DNA of 6,418 nucleotides from Ktedonobacteraceae bacterium. Its GTDB lineage: Bacteria > Chloroflexota > Ktedonobacteria > Ktedonobacterales > Ktedonobacteraceae. Every line of letters starts with the position of its first letter. Positions within the stretch are counted from its first letter, which is position 1. Both the position numbers and the translations under genes were made by a program. The stretch lies in assembly GCA_014896635.1 (NCBI GenBank), contig JADBKA010000261.1, positions 1 to 6,418 of the forward strand, written 5' to 3'. The notes beneath the pieces are model-generated. The model worked only from the letters and a program-made list of their open reading frames with translations, did no database searches and had not been told where the DNA came from. This document shows, piece by piece, positions 6,239 through 6,418 of this stretch.

Positions 6239-6364
6239 GTAAATATACTGCTCCCGTGTCCATCGTAGATAGTCCTTCCGATCATTGAACGCTACTTACC
6301 ATCGCCTTTAGACGCTGGAATTACTGTTCCTGTTGAACTCAGAGATGAGGAAGGAGTTCTGGTG

Positions 6365-6418
6365 ATGGTTCCCTTTGATTCTACTTCCACCAGCGAGAAT
6401 CCGACAACAGTATCACAA
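6365..6418 (+). CDS. Start of an unidentified protein, cut off by window edge
   Basis: ATG 6365 follows a strong AAGGAG (6351-6356) at eight bases, and the frame stays open for 18 codons to the window end. The visible peptide MVPFDSTSTSENPTTVSQ is Ser/Thr-rich and gives no family. A GTG at 6362 is an alternative in-frame start. The frame is also open upstream to the TAG at 6266-6268, but that stretch has no ATG, GTG or TTG before 6362. The gene is divergent from the kinase and may share its control region. Confidence 0.5.
   Translation, partial: MVPFDSTSTSENPTTVSQ

Overview
The window looks like a chromosomal segment from a Chloroflexota bacterium, most likely of the Ktedonobacteria type. 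This is inferred from protein style, not from a marker gene. The signs are a large membrane-bound Ser/Thr kinase with an extracellular repeat domain, and surface proteins built as zinc ribbon, Pro-rich tract, membrane helix, Pro/Thr linker and lectin-like domain. Base composition is moderately GC-rich. No RNA gene, insertion sequence or CRISPR array is visible.

Layout from left to right: (1) bases 1-568, minus strand, hold the N-terminal half of a zinc-dependent medium-chain alcohol/polyol dehydrogenase that runs off the left edge. (2) Bases 569-805 are a divergent intergenic region with a TATAAT promoter firing right. (3) 806-1957 (+) encodes a zinc-ribbon, single-pass membrane protein with a concanavalin-like ectodomain, followed by a clear intrinsic terminator at 1999-2039. 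(4) 2228-3019 (+) encodes a paralogue that keeps the helix, linker and ectodomain but has no zinc ribbon or Pro-rich tract. (5) 3087-3953 (+) encodes a radical SAM protein of the spore-photolyase-like group with an unusual cysteine spacing. It has its own extended -10 promoter, and its ribosome binding site and start codon are embedded in inverted repeats. (6) 3978-6128 (-) encodes a convergent 716-residue receptor-type Ser/Thr kinase ending in a PLL-like beta-propeller. (7) 6129-6418 is a divergent control region with a minus-strand promoter for the kinase, a perfect 7+7 palindrome and a rightward extended -10. It leads into the first codons of another gene that runs off the right edge.

Functionally, the kinase and the two lectin-like membrane proteins all present predicted carbohydrate- or ligand-binding domains outside the cell, while the kinase and the zinc ribbon face the cytoplasm. 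A shared surface-sensing role is a reasonable inference, but nothing in the DNA proves that they act together. The radical SAM gene has its own promoter and is probably an independent unit. The points most worth a second look are its CX6CX3C motif, the inverted repeats around its start codon, and the kinase-propeller fusion.
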